Below are positions 62,905 through 64,000 of a stretch of DNA of 64,000 nucleotides, piece after piece. The notes below the pieces were generated by a model. That model saw nothing but the letters and a program-made list of their open reading frames with translations. It made no database searches and had not been told where the DNA came from. The translations under genes were made by a program, and so were the position numbers. This stretch comes from Mixta intestinalis. Lineage in GTDB: Bacteria; Pseudomonadota; Gammaproteobacteria; Enterobacterales; Enterobacteriaceae. The stretch is from NCBI RefSeq assembly GCF_009914055.1, contig NZ_CP028271.1:1612001-1676000 (forward strand), written 5' to 3'. Every line of letters starts with the position of its first letter. Positions within the stretch are counted from its first letter, which is position 1.

Positions 62905-63846
62905 TTATGCGGGCACGTCCAGATAGGAGATGGTATTACCATATGGCGTTTCCACCTGGCCCAGGCGACCGTAATAGGTGGTCAACTGATACAGGCCGCG
63001 ATATTCCAGCGGCGTGCTGAGTAGCGGCACCAGCGGGAAGCGAATGAATTTTTCATCCTGCGTGTACGCAACGATACGATGCGCACCGACTGCACCGCGT
63101 TTTGACGCCCATTTCATGGAGACGATTTCCAGCGGCTCGCCGTTTTCCTGGAATGCGATGGTGTTGATTTTCACGTATTCCAGCACGGAGATATTGCCTG
63201 CATCAGATACTTTTTTACTCGCCAGCAGACCGAACAGCTCAGGAGCCATACCAATTTTGCGCGGGCAAATAGCGTAACCGGAGTTCACCCAGGCATCGGT
63301 CAGAACGATGTTGATATCCTGCACAATGTCATCCGGGGATGCGTTATCCCATGCGGCAGCGGCAGCGCGCGGGGTTACCTGAGGCAGGTTCAGCAGGCCA
63401 GTAACACCCAGCGCTGAGTCACCGATGTAAACCTGCTCATCGATGTCCATATTCCATTTCAGTTGCATCGCATCGTATTTCTGCGAGTCAACCGGTCGAC
63501 CCAGCTGCTGAGCTGACGCCAGCTCTGGCAGTGTCCAGCCCAGCTCCATCCCCCACAGCGTTAACGGCTGCGCGGTTTTCTCAATGGTGAGGCTAACGCC
63601 CGGAATCGCCGTAGAGTTTTTGCCAATCCAGTTTTTACCGTTCGGATTAACGCCACCAGCGGCAGCCAGGTCTGTGTTAGTGAATGAGGACAGCTCATCA
63701 GCGATAGAAACGTCGCTACGCAGCGGCATATCGCGTGACCATTTATAGGAAACCAGCGGCAGATTTAACGTCTGATCGAGTCGCTCCAGCTCGCCAACGA
63801 GGAAAGCGCCAGCCTGGTCAATAGTCTGTTTATCAATAGTTAACAT
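62905..63846 (-). CDS. Major capsid protein (DUF2184)
   Basis: A 313-aa HK97-fold capsid protein. SYKWSRDMPLRSDVSIADELSSF and GMELGWTLPELASAQQLGRP fit DUF2184. The ATG at 63846 has GAGG seven bases upstream; the frame open to 63858 adds four residues only. Confidence 0.85.
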   Translation of the reverse strand: MLTIDKQTIDQAGAFLVGELERLDQTLNLPLVSYKWSRDMPLRSDVSIADELSSFTNTDLAAAGGVNPNGKNWIGKNSTAIPGVSLTIEKTAQPLTLWGMELGWTLPELASAQQLGRPVDSQKYDAMQLKWNMDIDEQVYIGDSALGVTGLLNLPQVTPRAAAAAWDNASPDDIVQDINIVLTDAWVNSGYAICPRKIGMAPELFGLLASKKVSDAGNISVLEYVKINTIAFQENGEPLEIVSMKWASKRGAVGAHRIVAYTQDEKFIRFPLVPLLSTPLEYRGLYQLTTYYGRLGQVETPYGNTISYLDVPA

Positions 63847-63854
63847 GGGATTCC

Positions 63855-64000
63855 TCAAATGTTGTACGCGATTTCAACGTTGCCGTGGGTTGCCGTTGCA
63901 GCATCATCGCCCGCCCCCATAACGGTTACGTCTGGTAATTTTGGTGTATTCGCTGCGGTTGCATCCGGCGCCAGTAAAAACGCACCCAGCGGGCTGTTTT
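63855..64000 (-). CDS. Head decoration/structural cement protein (5' part outside window)
   Basis: The last 47 codons of a reverse frame ending GNVEIAYNI, with LPDVTVMGAGDDAATAT before it. The place just before the capsid gene is that of DUF2190-like cement proteins. Family not certain from the fragment. Confidence 0.6.
   Translation of the reverse strand, partial: NSPLGAFLLAPDATAANTPKLPDVTVMGAGDDAATATHGNVEIAYNI

Noticed and set aside
62509..63024. 171-codon plus-strand frame in the capsid region
   Set aside because: Antisense to the STY1053-like and capsid genes; shadow frame.

Overview
The window looks like an enterobacterial chromosome of the family Erwiniaceae (Pantoea, Mixta or Erwinia type). 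The first half follows the Escherichia coli gene order fadD-yeaY-tsaB-yoaA-yoaB-yoaH-pabB-nudL-sdaA-pdeD-yoaE ... mntP-rlmA-cspC-yobF ... yebO-yobH-kdgR-yebQ-htpX-prc-proQ-msrC-letA-letB-rsmF, with protein lengths close to the E. coli ones. The family call is an inference from gene order and protein similarity recalled from memory; no search was run.

Layout. Bases 1-31200 are core genome: fatty-acid activation, tRNA modification (TsaB), folate synthesis (PabB), serine catabolism, c-di-GMP turnover, Mn efflux with its riboswitch, rRNA methylation, cold-shock protein, pectate/KDG regulation, envelope proteases, ProQ RNA chaperone and the LetAB lipid-transport bridge. Two blocks usual in E. coli are missing: manXYZ-yobD between yoaE and mntP, and mgrB between yebO and yobH. 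Bases 31203-32333 hold a secreted alpha/beta hydrolase and a Tat-signal fragment.

Bases 32504-41604 are an orphan type VI secretion (T6SS) effector island read leftward: vgrG, a TIGR02270/HEAT-like protein, a PAAR-like (DUF4150) nuclease effector with a PD-(D/E)xK/VRR-Nuc core, two tandem DUF3396 immunity genes, a small VgrG-tip-like protein, a DUF2169 chaperone and a ketosynthase-fold protein that has lost its catalytic residues. Between the two immunity genes lies a decayed copy of the effector's 3' end, showing that the pair arose by duplication of an effector-tail plus immunity unit.

Bases 41825-45870 are mixed accessory DNA around tRNA-Gly(CCC): a Hok-like small ORF, an XRE-cupin regulator divergent from a B3/4 protein, a family 25 glycosyltransferase (GT25), a CsbD/DUF883-type stress protein and a 44-residue protein.

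From about 46100 to the right edge is the late region of a contractile-tail prophage, transcribed leftward: capsid (DUF2184), head-tail proteins, sheath (DUF3383), tube (DUF3277), frameshifted tail chaperones, tape measure with lytic transglycosylase, baseplate, tail fibre and tail spike. Three elements do not belong to the virion set: a secreted moron with its own promoter and terminator (54899-55237), a reverse-oriented GT25 gene (49172-49945), and, between that gene and the spike, one isolated sequence that matches an Enterobacterales type I-E CRISPR repeat except for two extra loop bases (49092-49122). Isolated phage-borne repeats of this kind are known to act as RNA anti-CRISPRs, so this is the most interesting candidate in the window.
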